Below are positions 36,948 to 45,135 of a DNA stretch of 64,000 nt, piece by piece. Positions within the stretch are counted from its first letter, which is position 1; each line of letters opens with the position of its first letter. The DNA comes from Hallella mizrahii (GTDB lineage: Bacteria; Bacteroidota; Bacteroidia; Bacteroidales; Bacteroidaceae). A model generated the notes under the pieces. It worked only from the letters and a program-made list of their open reading frames with translations. It was not told the origin of the DNA and did not search any database. The position numbers were made by a program, and so were the translations under genes. Where the stretch lies: assembly GCF_009695775.1 (NCBI RefSeq), contig NZ_VUNG01000010.1:25524-89523 (forward strand), given 5' to 3'.

Positions 36948-37802
36948 ATGAGAAGAGTATTTTTATCAGTTGTTTTACTTGCTTTCCTCTTGTCGTTGTC
37001 TGTGCCCTACGGCTGCACCAACAAAAAGCCAGAACCGACGGACTCTATACAGTCTGACAGTGCTGCCACGGACACGGCGGGTGAGGATTCTACGGAGAAT
37101 CTTATATCGCAGACACCGATGCCGAAGACAGCTGATGAGTTGTTCGACGACTTTGTTTTTAACTTTGCGGCCAACCGCAAGTTGCAACTCAAGCGCATTG
37201 TCTTCCCCCTGCCCGTGTATCGCAATGGCAAACTGGAGAAAAAGATAGAGAAGGGACATTGGCGCATGGAGCATTTCTTCATGCACCAAGACTATTATAC
37301 GCTGATTTTGGACAATGAGAAACAGGTGAGACTCGCCAAGGACACGACGGTCGACCACGTGGTGGTGGAGAAAATCTTCTTCCATCTCAAGACCGTGCAG
37401 CAGTTTCTCTTCAACCGCATACAAGGCAAGTGGATGCTCACGTCGGTCAATTATAAGCCGATGTATCAGAACGACAACGCCAGCTTCCTGAAGTTCTACC
37501 AGCACTTTGCCGTAGACTCTGCCTTCCAGATGCGGAGCATGGCCGACGAAGTGAAGTTCTCCGGCCCGGATCCCTCCAACGATCAGGCGACGATGACGGG
37601 CATCATCATGCCGCAGCAGTGGCCTGACTTCAAGCCCGGCATCCTGCCCAGTGGCACGATCTACAACATTATATATGGTCAGACCTACAAGGAGACCAAC
37701 TACAAGGTGTTTATGATCCGTGGTATTGCCAACAGCAATGAGGTGGTATATGTCTTCCGCCGGTTTGGCAAGCGATGGAAACTCGTCAAGTTCAGCTGCT
37801 AA
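36948..37802 (+). CDS. DUF4348 domain lipoprotein
   Basis: A 284-residue exported protein. The chosen start MRRVFLSVVL gives a textbook signal peptide with a lipobox-like SVPYGC near residue 22. A Ser/Thr/Asp-rich linker follows, then a compact domain (about 60-284; FDDFVFNFAANRKLQLKRIV, FRRFGKRWKLVKFSC) that I recall as DUF4348, with unknown function. ATGs at 36924 and 36936 are also in frame; the first is inside the promoter. It precedes murB by 52 nt. Confidence 0.8.
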   Translation: MRRVFLSVVLLAFLLSLSVPYGCTNKKPEPTDSIQSDSAATDTAGEDSTENLISQTPMPKTADELFDDFVFNFAANRKLQLKRIVFPLPVYRNGKLEKKIEKGHWRMEHFFMHQDYYTLILDNEKQVRLAKDTTVDHVVVEKIFFHLKTVQQFLFNRIQGKWMLTSVNYKPMYQNDNASFLKFYQHFAVDSAFQMRSMADEVKFSGPDPSNDQATMTGIIMPQQWPDFKPGILPSGTIYNIIYGQTYKETNYKVFMIRGIANSNEVVYVFRRFGKRWKLVKFSC

Positions 37803-37854
37803 AGCCTGCGACGAGGAGTAGTACTTTATTATAGATAGAAACGAGACGACGGCA

Positions 37855-38901
37855 ATGAAAATACAGCAACACTATTCTTTGCTCCATCACAACACGTTTG
37901 GGATGGATCAGCAGTGCGATGAGTATCTTGAGTTCACCTCTACGGCTGATGCCGTGGCGGCGTCAGCCTATATCCGCGAGCATGCTGATCGCCCTTTGCT
38001 GATCTTGGGCGGTGGCAGCAATCTGCTGCTCACCCATGACTTCCAAGGGATTGTGGTCAGTCCGGAGCAGCGCTTCGAGGTGCATGCTGAGGCTGATGGT
38101 AAAGGCAATACGCTACTGCGCTGTTGGGCTGGATGCACGTTCGACGCTGTGGTGGCCTATGCTGTGGCGCATCAGATGTACGGACTGGAGAACCTCAGTC
38201 TCATCCCCGGACAGTGCGGTGCTTCCGCCGTGCAGAACATTGGTGCCTACGGTGCTGAGGCCAAGGACACGCTGACGAGTGTGGAAGCCGTGGAGATCGC
38301 CACCGGCCGACAGGTGACGATTCCCGCCGAAGACTGTGAGTATGCCTATCGCCAGAGCCGCTTCAAGCATGAGTGGCGCGACAAATATCTGATCACATGG
38401 GTTGTCTATCGGCTCTCTTCCGTGTTCAGCCCTCGGCTGGACTACGGCAATATCCGTCGTGTATTGGAAGAGGATCATATCGCTGTCGACACGCTGACGG
38501 CACAACAGCTCCGCGATGCCATCATCCGCATCCGTCAGGCCAAACTTCCCGATCCCGTCGTGCTGGGCAATGGCGGCAGTTTCTTCATGAATCCCATTGT
38601 CGACGTAGCCACCTTTGAACGCTTGAAAGCTGAGCACCCCGACCTCCGCTACTTCGACGCGCCCGACGAGCAGCAGGGCAGCGAAAAACACTATAAGATA
38701 CCGGCGGGCTGGCTTATCGACCAGTGTGGTTGGAAAGGCAAGCAACTCGGACGTGCCGGCGTGTATGAAAAGCAGGCACTGGTGCTTGTCAACTTAGGCG
38801 GTGCTACGGGCAAGGATGTCGTTGCGCTGATGCATGCCATTCAGGCTGACGTCAGAGAGAAATTCGGCTTGGAGCTGAAACCGGAAGTAAACATTCGATA
38901 G
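37855..38901 (+). CDS. murB: UDP-N-acetylenolpyruvoylglucosamine reductase
   Basis: A 348-residue flavoenzyme that makes UDP-MurNAc in peptidoglycan synthesis. The FAD domain starts HNTFGMDQQCDEY, with LILGGGSNLLL near residue 50 and LSLIPGQCGASAVQNIGAYG. The catalytic Ser lies in GNGGSFFMNP and the C-terminal Glu in FGLELKPEVNI. The extended loop and length match the E. coli-like type I MurB. Confidence 0.97.
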   Translation: MKIQQHYSLLHHNTFGMDQQCDEYLEFTSTADAVAASAYIREHADRPLLILGGGSNLLLTHDFQGIVVSPEQRFEVHAEADGKGNTLLRCWAGCTFDAVVAYAVAHQMYGLENLSLIPGQCGASAVQNIGAYGAEAKDTLTSVEAVEIATGRQVTIPAEDCEYAYRQSRFKHEWRDKYLITWVVYRLSSVFSPRLDYGNIRRVLEEDHIAVDTLTAQQLRDAIIRIRQAKLPDPVVLGNGGSFFMNPIVDVATFERLKAEHPDLRYFDAPDEQQGSEKHYKIPAGWLIDQCGWKGKQLGRAGVYEKQALVLVNLGGATGKDVVALMHAIQADVREKFGLELKPEVNIR

Positions 38902-38923
38902 GAGAGAGCGGGGTAAAGGATAT

Positions 38924-39694
38924 ATGGCAAAGATGCAGTTGACCTTTTTGGGTACCGGTACATCCAACGGCGTGCCGGTGATAGGATGTCATTGTGCGGT
39001 TTGCGACAGTAAGGACCCGCGCGACCACCGCTTGCGTACGGCAGCATTGTTGGAGACAGCGTCCACGCGCATCCTGATCGACTGCGGTCCTGACATCCGG
39101 CAGCAGCTGATGCCACAGCCATTTCGCAAGATCGACGCCGTGCTGCTTACCCATGCCCACTACGATCATGTGGGCGGTTTGGACGATCTGCGTCCCTTTT
39201 GCCTTTTGGGCGACATCCCCATGTATGGCAATGAGCCCTGTGTGAAGGCCGTCAGACACAATTTTCCCTATTGTTTCGCGGAGCATCTCTATCCTGGTGT
39301 GCCGAAGATAGAGCTTCATACGCTTCGCAAGGACGAACCTTTGCGGGTGGGCGACATCGACGTGTTGCCTATCGAAGTGATGCACGACAAGTTGCCAGTG
39401 TTGGGCTATCGCTTTGGTCCGCTGGCCTATATCACAGACATGAAGGACATCGACGACGGTCAGCTGGCCCTTTTAGAGGGTGTGGACACGCTCGTCGTCA
39501 ACGGTCTCAGATGGGAAAAACCCCACCACAGCCACCAGCTCATTCCCGACGCGGTCGCCATGGGACAGAAGTTAAGCGCGCGCCGTACCTATATCATTCA
39601 TGTCACCCACGACGTGGGACTCTATGATCAGGCCAACGCAAGATTGCCGGAAGGCTGCTTGTTTCCGTACGATGGTATGAAGATAGAGGTGTAG
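38924..39694 (+). CDS. MBL-fold metallo-hydrolase, PhnP/ribonuclease Z-like
   Basis: A 256-residue cytoplasmic metallo-beta-lactamase-fold enzyme. The zinc motif is LLTHAHYDHVGGLDDLRP near residues 74-91. The N-terminus LTFLGTGTSNGVPVIGCHCA and the C-terminal ITHD-like HVTHDVG are typical of the PhnP branch (phosphodiesterases on cyclic nucleotides or phosphates). It follows murB by 22 nt. Its last four codons (KIEV) and stop lie inside homology to the GC-rich repeat downstream. Substrate unknown. Confidence 0.88.
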   Translation: MAKMQLTFLGTGTSNGVPVIGCHCAVCDSKDPRDHRLRTAALLETASTRILIDCGPDIRQQLMPQPFRKIDAVLLTHAHYDHVGGLDDLRPFCLLGDIPMYGNEPCVKAVRHNFPYCFAEHLYPGVPKIELHTLRKDEPLRVGDIDVLPIEVMHDKLPVLGYRFGPLAYITDMKDIDDGQLALLEGVDTLVVNGLRWEKPHHSHQLIPDAVAMGQKLSARRTYIIHVTHDVGLYDQANARLPEGCLFPYDGMKIEV

Positions 39695-40036
39695 GAAGAA
39701 ATATTACTATGCTAGGGTTAGGGCGGGGATGAACCCCGCCCCTACGGTCTCACCGTGTCATTAACAGGGGCATACCACTAAGACGATATGAATGCCATTC
39801 ACCGTGTCATTAACAGGGTCATACCACTAAAACGATATGAATGCCATTCACCGTAGGGGCGGGGTTTATCCCCGCCCTAACCCCGCAAAACATATAATTG
39901 GGTCGGTATCGTCACCAGTCTTGGAATTTGGGTGCCCCAATGACGAAAACAAGAGATAGAGGTGTAGAAAGAAATATTACTATGCCGGGGTTAGGGTGTG
40001 GATGCCCCCCGCCCCTACGGTCTCACTGTGCCATTA
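39681..40036. repeat. GC-rich nested-hairpin repeat, locus 1 (MITE-like)
   Basis: A complete element has a left arm at 39714-39747 and a right arm at 39851-39884, 34 bp each, which are reverse complements apart from one or two positions. Each arm is itself a hairpin (GGGCGGGG-5 nt-CCCCGCCC). Between the arms lie two copies of a 49-bp unit (starting at 39751 and 39800: caccgtgtcattaacaggg). A 100-bp spacer (39885-39986) leads to a truncated second left arm (39987-40020) that breaks off at 40036. No ORF, no target-site duplication that I can define. Homologous to 63581-63874. Confidence 0.88.
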
Positions 40037-40054
40037 CGTACTTGACTTACGGGC

Positions 40055-40119
40055 AAAAAAAAAGGAGTACCGCTGTACTCCAACCTTGTTAACCTTAAAT
40101 CTAATACTATGAAAAACAC
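40055..40119 (-). ncRNA. Candidate small RNA with its own promoter and terminator
   Basis: On the minus strand a TAACTTTG element (40131-40124) is followed about 45 nt later by a perfect 7-bp hairpin, GGAGTAC-AGCG-GTACTCC (40081-40064), and nine T residues (40063-40055). No start codon with a meaningful frame lies between them (the only peptide would be a few residues). Such a compact promoter-terminator unit is most simply a stand-alone RNA of about 65 nt. Alternatives are a leader peptide attenuator or an RNA end for the gene at 40256, but the internal promoter argues against the latter. Confidence 0.55.
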
Positions 40120-40123
40120 GATG

Positions 40124-40131
40124 CAAAGTTA
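40124..40131 (-). promoter_or_regulatory. -7 element of the candidate small RNA
   Basis: Minus-strand TAACTTTG. It lies 125 nt past the stop of the 85-residue gene at 40256. No -33 TTTG at the canonical spacing. Confidence 0.5.
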
Positions 40132-40255
40132 CGAATGTTCCTTGAATTTTGTTCCTTTTCCACCTGTAAATGATAATATAATAACCTTTATTAACAAGAT
40201 TGGGCTTGCATTTTAGTATTCTGAACAGTATTTGGCACAGTTACTCCTTTGCCGT

Positions 40256-40513
40256 CTACTTTTTGAATTTGCGGTAGAGCTTCCAGCCCAAGAGGAAAGC
40301 GTCGAGGAGTCCGGCACCCGTGTTGACGAGGCTGCCAATGCGCTTTGAAGGCGTGGCATCTCTCTTGAAACCCTCGGGCTTGCGGAACAGTGTCTGCCAT
40401 TGTTGCTGGATCTTCTTGCGGTCCTGGTCGATCTGCTCTTTGAGGATGCTTCTGCGCATGGCGATCTCTTCCAGGCTGCGGTAAGTGGTAAAGTCTGTGT
40501 TATGGTTGTTCAT
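40256..40513 (-). CDS. Small hypothetical protein of the holin-like/YtxH module
   Basis: An 85-residue basic protein. The first half is helical and charged (LEEIAMRRSILKEQIDQDRK) and the end contains a short hydrophobic segment (VNTGAGLLDAFLLGWKLYRK). No named family recalled. It starts 3 nt after the stop of the DUF1469-like gene and belongs to the same operon, which suggests a shared envelope role. Confidence 0.75.
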   Translation of the reverse strand: MNNHNTDFTTYRSLEEIAMRRSILKEQIDQDRKKIQQQWQTLFRKPEGFKRDATPSKRIGSLVNTGAGLLDAFLLGWKLYRKFKK

Positions 40514-40516
40514 GAT

Positions 40517-40867
40517 TTAATTGCTTAATAAGATGGACGCGAGGAAATGGACCAGCGGGCGCTCAATCCATCTCTTTCTGAAAATAAGGAAGAGCAAGAG
40601 TATCACCAAATAGATGCCCGCAATGATGAGAAAGGCACCTACTGAGCCTACGAGCGGGGTAAGCGCAAAGGCTGCCGCGAAACTGAGGTAGATGAGAATC
40701 AGCATCAGTATCAAGGACAGAATGGCGGTCATCGCCACCACGGTGAGCACCCTGACGGTCTTCTCAACTACTTCCAGCTTCACATTCTCCCCCTGCAGAC
40801 TGGCATAGTGCTTCACACTCTCTACCAGTTGGGCGATGGTCTCTATGTTTTGATCGTTGGAAAACAT
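40517..40867 (-). CDS. Phage holin family / DUF1469-like membrane protein
   Basis: A 116-residue protein. An amphipathic lead (ETIAQLVESVKHYASLQGEN) is followed by two long membrane helices (about 40-65, 70-95; VLTVVAMTAILSLILMLILI and VGAFLIIAGIYLVILLLFLI). This is the layout of the Phage_holin_3_6/DUF1469 family (YqjE-like), which is chromosomal and not phage-derived despite the name. Start taken at MFSNDQNIET (40867); the frame extends to 40960 but the extra segment is basic and unlike the family. Confidence 0.8.
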   Translation of the reverse strand: MFSNDQNIETIAQLVESVKHYASLQGENVKLEVVEKTVRVLTVVAMTAILSLILMLILIYLSFAAAFALTPLVGSVGAFLIIAGIYLVILLLFLIFRKRWIERPLVHFLASILLSN

Positions 40868-41030
40868 GTGGAAGTCTTGATGAAAGAAACCTTGGCGAGG
40901 CTCGTGCGACGCATTGTCTTGCTTGCGCTGGCCTCGCCGGGTTAGAAACGGAATTTTCAATTTACTCCTTATTATAATAGTGTTCGTCCATTGTGCATGG
41001 GCTGTCTGTGGTTTGAAGCGACCTTGCAGC

Positions 41031-41249
41031 CTATGCGTTTGTGCTGTCTACGGCGTCTTTGATGTCGTCTACCAGATCGTCAGCATCTTTGCGAGCAAGC
41101 TTGATGTCGTGTTTCTTGCAGAAATCATCAACAGCGTCGGAGATCTTCGTGCGGGTGTCGGCACCCTTTTCCGGAGCGAGCAGTAACCCCAAGGCAGCAC
41201 CGGCGATGGCACCGCCCAAGAAAGCTGAGATATAACCTAATGTCTTCAT
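41031..41249 (-). CDS. YtxH domain-containing protein
   Basis: A 72-residue protein with the YtxH hallmark: a glycine/alanine-rich membrane helix (FLGGAIAGAALGLLLAPEKG) followed by a charged amphipathic helix (DDLVDDIKDAVDS). It leads the three-gene set with the holin-like and 85-residue proteins. Comparable YtxH/YqjE sets are stress-induced envelope genes in other bacteria. A TATATTTG element lies at 41286-41293. Confidence 0.88.
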   Translation of the reverse strand: MKTLGYISAFLGGAIAGAALGLLLAPEKGADTRTKISDAVDDFCKKHDIKLARKDADDLVDDIKDAVDSTNA

Positions 41250-41285
41250 AAACTTAGTGTTTTGTGGTTTTGAATTTATCTATTG

Positions 41286-41293
41286 CAAATATA
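41286..41293 (-). promoter_or_regulatory. -7 element of the YtxH operon
   Basis: Minus-strand TATATTTG, 37 nt before the YtxH ATG. Confidence 0.5.
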
Positions 41294-41498
41294 TGATTTT
41301 TTTTCCGTAATGACATGCTTTGTGGATATATTTTTTGTTAAATACTCTCTGATTCACTGATTTAACAAACTTTATGTGCACGAAAAGGACGCTTTCGTAA
41401 TTAATTTAGTAATTTCGCAAAATAAAAAGTAGAATACCCTTAGACACAAAGAGTGAGAATATCAACAGAACATTAATATTAAAATCAAATAGAAGATA

Positions 41499-41999
41499 AT
41501 GAGAAAATATGTGTTATTAAGCACAGCACTGTGCCTTGCTTTCGCTTTTACCAGTTGTGGAACAAAAGAAGATGCCTATAAAAAGGCTTACGAAAAGGCC
41601 AAGGCTCAGGAAGAGCAGCAGAATCAGCAGAAGCCCGTGCAGGACGAGGCACCGGTGGTTACTCCCTTGGCAGAGAAGCCTGCTGATCAAACTACAGTAA
41701 CAAACGTCAACAATGCCAACGTGCGCAGTGAGAACGTTACCGTTGTCAGCGGTAAGGGCTTGCAGGCCTACAGTGTCGTGGTGGGCTCTTTCTCTCTGAA
41801 GGCAAACGCCGAGGGACTGCAGAGCACGCTGAAGCAGGGCGGCTACGATGCTCAGATCGCTTATAACCCACAGGTGAACATGTACCGTGTCATCGCGTCT
41901 ACCTCTGACGATAAGGCAAGTGCCGTACAGAGCCGTGATGCCATCCGCGGCAGCAAGTTCAATCCGAAGAGCGACGCTTGGTTGCTGTTTAAGAAATAA
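41499..41999 (+). CDS. SPOR domain lipoprotein
   Basis: A 166-residue exported protein. The signal peptide ends in a lipobox (AFTSCG near residue 20). A Gln/Glu/Lys-rich linker follows, then a SPOR domain (about 86-166; LQAYSVVVGSFSLKANAEGL, YRVIASTSDDK) that binds denuded peptidoglycan at division sites. First gene of a forward run continuing into ruvX and def. Confidence 0.88.
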   Translation: MRKYVLLSTALCLAFAFTSCGTKEDAYKKAYEKAKAQEEQQNQQKPVQDEAPVVTPLAEKPADQTTVTNVNNANVRSENVTVVSGKGLQAYSVVVGSFSLKANAEGLQSTLKQGGYDAQIAYNPQVNMYRVIASTSDDKASAVQSRDAIRGSKFNPKSDAWLLFKK

Positions 42000-42021
42000 T
42001 GTTTCAAATCAGATAGATACA

Positions 42022-42444
42022 TTGGGAAGAATTCTTTCCATTGATTACGGCAAGCGCCGTACGGGGCTTGCCGTCACTGATCCTTTGCAGATTATTGCCA
42101 ATGGGCTGGCTACGGTAGAGACAAGAAACCTCATGGATTTCCTGAAGAAATATCTTGCTCAGGAAAGCGTGGAGAAAATTGTTATCGGCAAACCTACCCA
42201 GCCCAATGGCACTCCGTCTGAGAATCTGGCTCGTGTGGAGGCGTTTGTAAAGCGGTGGCAGAAGGAGATGCCATCGGTACCTATTGTCTACTACGACGAG
42301 CGCTTCACCTCGGTGCTGGCACATCGCGCTATCATCGAGGGTGGGGTGAAAAAGAAAACAAGGCGTGAGAACAAAGGACTCGTGGATGAGGTGAGTGCCA
42401 CCATCATCCTGCAAGATTTTATGAATTCACAGAGAAGAATATGA
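42022..42444 (+). CDS. ruvX: Holliday junction resolvase-like RNase H fold protein (YqgF/RuvX)
   Basis: A 140-residue protein of the YqgF family (Holliday junction resolution and 16S rRNA 5' processing). The RNase H core has GRILSIDYGKRRTGLAVTD (first Asp), KIVIGKPTQPNG and a final VDEVSATIIL (last Asp/Glu). No ATG fits: the frame runs back into the SPOR gene without a suitable Met. TTG at 42022 gives the standard family N-terminus. The stop overlaps the def start (ATGA at 42441-42444). Confidence 0.9.
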   Translation: MGRILSIDYGKRRTGLAVTDPLQIIANGLATVETRNLMDFLKKYLAQESVEKIVIGKPTQPNGTPSENLARVEAFVKRWQKEMPSVPIVYYDERFTSVLAHRAIIEGGVKKKTRRENKGLVDEVSATIILQDFMNSQRRI

Positions 42445-43004
42445 TATTACCCATTTATACTTATGGACAACCTGTACTCCGCAAGGTGGCTCAGGATGTA
42501 GACCCCAGCGATGCCTCGCTGCCGCAGTTGATCAGTGACATGTATGAGACGCTCGACAATGCGGGTGGCGTGGGACTTGCTGCTCCTCAGATAGGGAAGT
42601 CCATCCGTGTGGTCGTCATCGACCTCGACGTCTTGAAAGACGAATTTCCCGAGTACAAGGGTTTCCGCCATGTCTTTGTCAATCCTCATATCATCGAGGC
42701 GGATGATAAAGAGAAGGAGACGCTCGAGGAAGGCTGCCTGTCGATACCGGGGTTGAGCGAAAACGTGACACGTCCGAAACGTATCCATGTCACGTATCTC
42801 GACGATGACTTTCAGCCTCACGACGAGTGGGTCGATGGTTATCTGGCCCGCGTCATGCAGCATGAGTTTGACCATCTCGAAGGTGTGATGTATGTCGACA
42901 GGGTGTCGCCACTGCGCAAACAGCTCATCCGCAACAAGCTCCGCGGCATCATGCAGGGCAAGTTCCGCTGCGGCTATCGTGTGAAGACGATTCACAAGAA
43001 GTAG
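42441..43004 (+). CDS. def: Peptide deformylase
   Basis: A 187-residue iron/zinc enzyme that removes the N-formyl group from new proteins. All three motifs are present: GVGLAAPQIG, EEGCLSIPG and QHEFDHLEG. It overlaps ruvX by 4 nt, so translation is coupled. fmt, which adds the formyl group, lies apart at 19-20 kb. Confidence 0.97.
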   Translation: MILPIYTYGQPVLRKVAQDVDPSDASLPQLISDMYETLDNAGGVGLAAPQIGKSIRVVVIDLDVLKDEFPEYKGFRHVFVNPHIIEADDKEKETLEEGCLSIPGLSENVTRPKRIHVTYLDDDFQPHDEWVDGYLARVMQHEFDHLEGVMYVDRVSPLRKQLIRNKLRGIMQGKFRCGYRVKTIHKK

Positions 43005-43048
43005 AGAAGAGGTAGGGCATAACGTATTTCAGGATCTCAGGTATTAAG

Positions 43049-45070
43049 GTGAACAAGGGCAGATTGTTTCTTCTGATGCTGGCGTGGCTTTTCGTGACTC
43101 ATGCCCATGCGCAATATAATGTGGACCGTCTCATCACCGCTGGTGAGGTGGCTCTGCACTACGAGGACTATGTGTTGTCGATACAGTATTTCAACAAGGC
43201 TTTGTCTTTGAAGCCTTATCTGTGGCTGCCGTGGTACGACCGCGCTGCCGCTAAATACTCGCTCGACGACTATGTAGGTGCCGAAGAAGACGCGTCCCAT
43301 GCCATTGACCTTAACCCTTATATCGAACAGATCTTTGATCTTCGTGCCATGTCGCGTATCCGCCAGCAGAAATATGCTGACGCGATCACGGACTACGACA
43401 GGGCCATCCATCTCAATCCCTCGGTGACCAGCTTCTGGACCAACAGAGCTATCTGCCGGCTGAACGTCAAGGACTATGACCATGCCTTGGAGGATGCTGA
43501 CACGATCATCGCACGGTGGTCAAAGACGGCGACGGCTTATTCCTTGAAAGCCGAAATCTATCTGGAGAAAAAGGATACGATGCAGGCCGACCATTGGTTG
43601 GCACGCAGTCTCACCATTGACCCGTTTAATGTCGATGCGTGGGCAACGCGCTCGGCCATCGCCCTCAACCGTAAGCATTGGGCCGTCGCTGACTCCTGCC
43701 TGAGCAAGCTGATCTATCTGCGGCCGAAAGTCGTTCACAACTACGTCAACCGTGCGCTGGTAAGGCTCAACCTTAACAACCTGCGCGGAGCTATGGCGGA
43801 CTATGACATGGCCATCGACTTGGATCCCAACAACTTCCTGGCTCACTACAATCGTGGCTTGCTGCGCTTGCAGCTCGGTGACGACAACCGTGCGCTGAAA
43901 GACTTCGACTTTGTGGTGAGGATGGAGCCACAGAACTTCATGGCTATCTACAACCGTGCCTTGCTCAACGACAAGCTCGGTAATCTGAGGGCGGCCATCC
44001 GCGACTATTCTGCTGTCATCAGTCAGTTCCCCAATTTCTGGACGGGTCTGTCGCAGCGTGCGCAATGCTATCGCAAACTGGGTATGACCGCAAAGGCCGA
44101 GCTCGATGAGTTCCGCATCTTCAAGGCCCAGATGGATAAGCATGTGGGCATCCAGCAGCGGTGGAGCCGCAAGAAGCTGAGAGAGGTACGCAAGCGGTCT
44201 GAGATCGACATCAGTAAATATAACGACATCGTCGTGGAGGATCAGCCGCAGACCGTCGAGCACGAATACAAGAGCGACATCCGTGGCGCCATCCAGAACA
44301 ATGCAGTCGAGGTGACCATGCTGCCATCCTATCGCCTGTCGTATTTCAATTTTGTCAACACGGTCAACGGTAGTAAGGCTTTCGACACCACCTTGGAGCA
44401 GTTCAACAATAAGATGCAGCCGCTCAAGCGACTCTATCTGACTTGCAACCAAAGCAAGAAGATGGACGACGTGAGCTCCAAGCAGATCTTCCAACTCGTC
44501 GACAACCTTTCGGAGGGTATCAAGGAAGAGAAGGATCCACATCAGCGTGCCGCACTGCTCTTGCAGCGAGCCGTGGCATACGCTGAACTGCAGAACTACA
44601 GCGATGCGCTGTCTGATCTCGACGACTATGTGGCCATGGAGAAGCAAAGCGTGCTCGGACGTTCTGAACGGGCTCTCTGTCAGCTGATGCTCAATGACTA
44701 TGAGGCTTCAAAGGGGCAGAACGTCAGCATGAAGACTTCACAGGTGGAGGGCGACTATGCCGAGGCGATCCAGCTGGCTCCAAAGAATGCTTACCTCTAC
44801 TATAACCGTGGTAACTTCTATGCAGGTCAGAAGAACTACGCCCATGCCATCGATGACTACACGCGTGCGCTGCAAATAGATTCGCGTCTGGCTGAGGCTT
44901 ATTACAACCGTGGACTGGCCTATTACTATAGCGGCAACCTGCACATGGCTCAGCAAGACCTCAGTAAGGCTGGTGAGCTGGGACTCTATCATGCCTATGC
45001 GCTCAGCAAGCAACTTGGCGAGCATAAGCCCAGCGCGAAGCGAAACACGGAGAAAAGCAAGCGCCGATGA
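43049..45070 (+). CDS. Exported tetratricopeptide repeat protein
   Basis: A 673-residue protein built of about ten TPR units in two blocks (about 25-350 and 500-650). Examples are YADAITDYDRAIHLNPSVTS, LRGAMADYDMAIDLDPNNFL and YAHAIDDYTRALQIDSRLAE. The start is GTG at 43049; it gives a signal peptide (GRLFLLMLAWLFVTHAHAQ). The region between blocks (about 370-490) is unlike TPR. Probably a periplasmic scaffold; partners unknown. It sits 44 nt after def. Confidence 0.88.
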   Translation: MNKGRLFLLMLAWLFVTHAHAQYNVDRLITAGEVALHYEDYVLSIQYFNKALSLKPYLWLPWYDRAAAKYSLDDYVGAEEDASHAIDLNPYIEQIFDLRAMSRIRQQKYADAITDYDRAIHLNPSVTSFWTNRAICRLNVKDYDHALEDADTIIARWSKTATAYSLKAEIYLEKKDTMQADHWLARSLTIDPFNVDAWATRSAIALNRKHWAVADSCLSKLIYLRPKVVHNYVNRALVRLNLNNLRGAMADYDMAIDLDPNNFLAHYNRGLLRLQLGDDNRALKDFDFVVRMEPQNFMAIYNRALLNDKLGNLRAAIRDYSAVISQFPNFWTGLSQRAQCYRKLGMTAKAELDEFRIFKAQMDKHVGIQQRWSRKKLREVRKRSEIDISKYNDIVVEDQPQTVEHEYKSDIRGAIQNNAVEVTMLPSYRLSYFNFVNTVNGSKAFDTTLEQFNNKMQPLKRLYLTCNQSKKMDDVSSKQIFQLVDNLSEGIKEEKDPHQRAALLLQRAVAYAELQNYSDALSDLDDYVAMEKQSVLGRSERALCQLMLNDYEASKGQNVSMKTSQVEGDYAEAIQLAPKNAYLYYNRGNFYAGQKNYAHAIDDYTRALQIDSRLAEAYYNRGLAYYYSGNLHMAQQDLSKAGELGLYHAYALSKQLGEHKPSAKRNTEKSKRR

Positions 45071-45135
45071 TGGTGCTTGCTGTAAGTATACGTTAGAAAA
45101 AGTTTTATAGATTCACTCCTATACAAAGGTTTATC

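Noticed and set aside
39681..40036. CRISPR array
   Set aside because: The repeats are 49 bp in direct contact without unique spacers, and flanking arms are inverted; no cas genes nearby.
40517..40867. Prophage marker (holin)
   Set aside because: The family name is historical; no phage structural, lysis or integrase genes are present and the neighbours are a YtxH module.
43520..44647. 375-codon minus-strand frame opposite the TPR gene
   Set aside because: Antisense shadow of TPR codons; no motif, promoter or start context.
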